From assembly GCA_964583605.1 (NCBI GenBank), contig CAZOWL010000097.1, positions 1 through 15,875 of the forward strand: 15,875 bases of DNA, given 5' to 3'. This document shows, piece by piece, positions 14,898-15,875 of the stretch. A model generated the notes under the pieces. The model was not told the DNA's origin and made no database searches. It saw only the letters and a list, made by a program, of their open reading frames with translations. The stretch is from CAZOWL01 sp964583605 (lineage in GTDB: Bacteria; Pseudomonadota; Gammaproteobacteria; Chromatiales; Chromatiaceae). A program made the translations under genes and the position numbers. Position 1 is the stretch's first letter, and every line of letters begins with the position of its first letter.

Positions 14898-15440
14898 CTA
14901 GCCCTTCTCGATTTGCCCAAACTCCAGGTCCACGGGGGTCGACCGACCGAAGATCAGCACTGAGACCTTCAGGCGGCTCTTCTCGTAGTCGACCTCCTCG
15001 ACGACGCCGTTGAAATCCGTGAACGGTCCGTCTACGACACGAACCACCTCGCCAGGCTCGTAGAGCACTTTCGGCCGAGGCTTTTCAACACCTTCTTGCA
15101 CACGCTGCAAGATGGCGTCCGCCTGTTTGTCCGGGATTGGCGCCGGACGATCACCCGTGCCCCCGATGAAACCCATGACCTTGGGCACGCTCTTGACCAA
15201 GTGCCAGGTATCGTCCGTCAACTCCATGTTGACCAGGACGTAACCCGGGAAGAACTTGCGCTCGCTCTTGCGTTGCTGGCCGGCGCGCATCTCCACCACT
15301 TCCTCGGTGGGGACCAGTATTGGACCAAAGGAATCTTCCATGCCAGCACGGCGTATTCGCTCCTCCAGGGACCGTTTCACTTGGCCTTCAAAGCCCGAGT
15401 AGGCATGAATCACGTACCAGCGCTTCCCCACATCAGCCAC
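14898..15440 (-). CDS. nusG: Transcription termination/antitermination factor NusG
   Basis: NusG binds RNA polymerase through its NGN domain, reduces pausing, and links polymerase to Rho or to ribosomal S10 through its KOW domain. The 180-residue product (E. coli 181) shows the NGN domain (about 7-115, with RWYVIHAYSGFE, PTEEVVEMR, SERKFFPGYVLVNM and VMGFIGG) and the KOW domain (about 125-180, FNGVVEEVDYEKSRLKVSVLIFGRSTPVDL). The start given is GTG 15438-15440, overlapping the secE end by 8 nt. A second in-frame GTG three codons later (15429-15431) lies one base after the secE stop, has AGGGTGG upstream, and would give 177 residues, as I recall for Pseudomonas NusG. Either is possible. Translational coupling to secE is likely. 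Confidence 0.97.
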   Translation of the reverse strand: MADVGKRWYVIHAYSGFEGQVKRSLEERIRRAGMEDSFGPILVPTEEVVEMRAGQQRKSERKFFPGYVLVNMELTDDTWHLVKSVPKVMGFIGGTGDRPAPIPDKQADAILQRVQEGVEKPRPKVLYEPGEVVRVVDGPFTDFNGVVEEVDYEKSRLKVSVLIFGRSTPVDLEFGQIEKG

Positions 15441-15810
15441 CCTGGCCGATCAGGAAGCGCAGAATCCCCATGAGCACGGTATCGAAAAGCCACAGGATCA
15501 GGCCCAACAGAAAGACCATCGCGATCACGACCAGGGTCGTCTGCGTCGTCTCCTGGCGCGTCGGCCACACGACCTTGCGGACCTCGGCTCGCGAGTCGGC
15601 AGCGAATTGCCACAGCCTTCGCCCCTGGGCCGTCCGCAAAGCAATAGTCGCAGCCACCGCGCTCACGACCAAGAGGCCGATCACCCGCAGCAGCATCGAG
15701 TAATCCGCGAAGAAGTAAAAGGCAAAGATCCCGCCGAGCAACAGGAGCGCCCCGACAACGAGCTTCGCGGCGTCAAGGCGACCGCCAGAGACATCAGCAC
15801 GTGAATTCAT
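15433..15810 (-). CDS. secE: Protein translocase subunit SecE
   Basis: SecE is the essential clamp of the SecYEG channel in the inner membrane. The 125-residue product (E. coli 127) shows two N-terminal hydrophobic segments (about 15-35 and 38-59), a conserved amphipathic cytoplasmic segment AEVRKVVWPTRQE at 75-87, and the essential third transmembrane helix (about 92-110). This three-helix form is usual in Gammaproteobacteria. The open frame reaches 15873, but that extension would run through the tRNA; the ATG at 15808-15810 gives the family length. Its ribosome binding site is weak. It starts 33 nt after tRNA-Trp and overlaps nusG, the standard trpT-secE-nusG order. Confidence 0.96.
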   Translation of the reverse strand: MNSRADVSGGRLDAAKLVVGALLLLGGIFAFYFFADYSMLLRVIGLLVVSAVAATIALRTAQGRRLWQFAADSRAEVRKVVWPTRQETTQTTLVVIAMVFLLGLILWLFDTVLMGILRFLIGQGG

Positions 15811-15843
15811 CAGCGAGACAAAAGGGTCGCGTTTGGGGTTACA

Positions 15844-15875
15844 TGGCAGGCCAGGAGGGACTCGAACCCCCAACA
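15844..15875 (-). tRNA. trpT: tRNA-Trp, 3' part (cut by window edge)
   Basis: The last 32 nt on the minus strand contain the end of the variable loop, a T-arm GGGGG-TTCGAGT-CCCTC (with one G-T pair), the 3' acceptor strand CTGGCCT, discriminator G and an encoded CCA. The discriminator G and the position directly upstream of secE-nusG fit tRNA-Trp, as in E. coli tufB-trpT-secE. The anticodon lies outside the window, so the identity rests on context and the 3' end. Confidence 0.85.

Noticed and set aside
15811..15873. N-terminal extension of the secE frame to 15873
   Set aside because: It would translate through the 3' half of the tRNA gene; the ATG at 15808-15810 yields the normal SecE length.
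1..15875. Search for accessory or novel systems (mobile elements, CRISPR, toxin-antitoxin, phage genes)
   Set aside because: The window is fully accounted for by conserved housekeeping genes and short regulatory spacers; no inverted-repeat-flanked elements, repeat arrays or unknown genes were seen.

Overview
The window is a stretch of bacterial core chromosome carrying the fused rif and str clusters. Every supported gene lies on the minus strand. Reading in the direction of transcription (high to low coordinates) the order is: 3' end of a tRNA-Trp, secE, nusG, rplK, rplA, rplJ, rplL, rpoB, rpoC, rpsL, rpsG, fusA, and the first 18 codons of tuf. The proteins closely resemble those of Gammaproteobacteria: RpoC keeps E. 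coli residue numbering at its zinc and catalytic sites, and NusG, S12 and SecE have near-E. coli lengths. The DNA is GC-rich, so long antisense ORFs are frequent. RpoB is 1384 residues and has two lineage-type expansions relative to E. coli. That, plus direct rpoC-rpsL adjacency, suggests a non-enteric gammaproteobacterium (Chromatiales- or Xanthomonadales-like). This placement is an inference with modest confidence.

Layout: 15844-15875 is trpT (cut by the window edge). 14898-15810 holds secE and nusG (protein export and transcription elongation). 12398-14736 holds rplK-rplA and rplJ-rplL, i.e. L11/L1 and the L10-L7/L12 stalk, with a recognisable L10 autoregulatory leader in the 246-nt rplA-rplJ gap. 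12017-12397 is a 381-nt rplL-rpoB spacer with an attenuator-like hairpin plus U-tract and a long imperfect hairpin resembling the RNase III site known at this place in E. coli. 3597-12016 holds rpoB and rpoC. 3152-3596 is a 445-nt spacer with a good sigma70-type promoter directly followed by a strong terminator-like hairpin. 1-3151 is the str operon: S12, S7, EF-G and the start of EF-Tu.

Together the genes make the core of transcription (beta, beta', NusG) and translation (S12, S7, L1, L10, L11, L7/L12, EF-G, EF-Tu) plus the SecE translocon subunit. All complete reading frames look intact, with no frameshifts, insertion sequences, CRISPR or accessory genes. I see no undescribed system here. 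The points worth a second look are regulatory: promoter/terminator placement before rpsL, the two rplL-rpoB hairpins, spacer structures upstream of rplK and rpsG, and unusual start codons (TTG for rpoC, GTG for fusA, rplJ and nusG).
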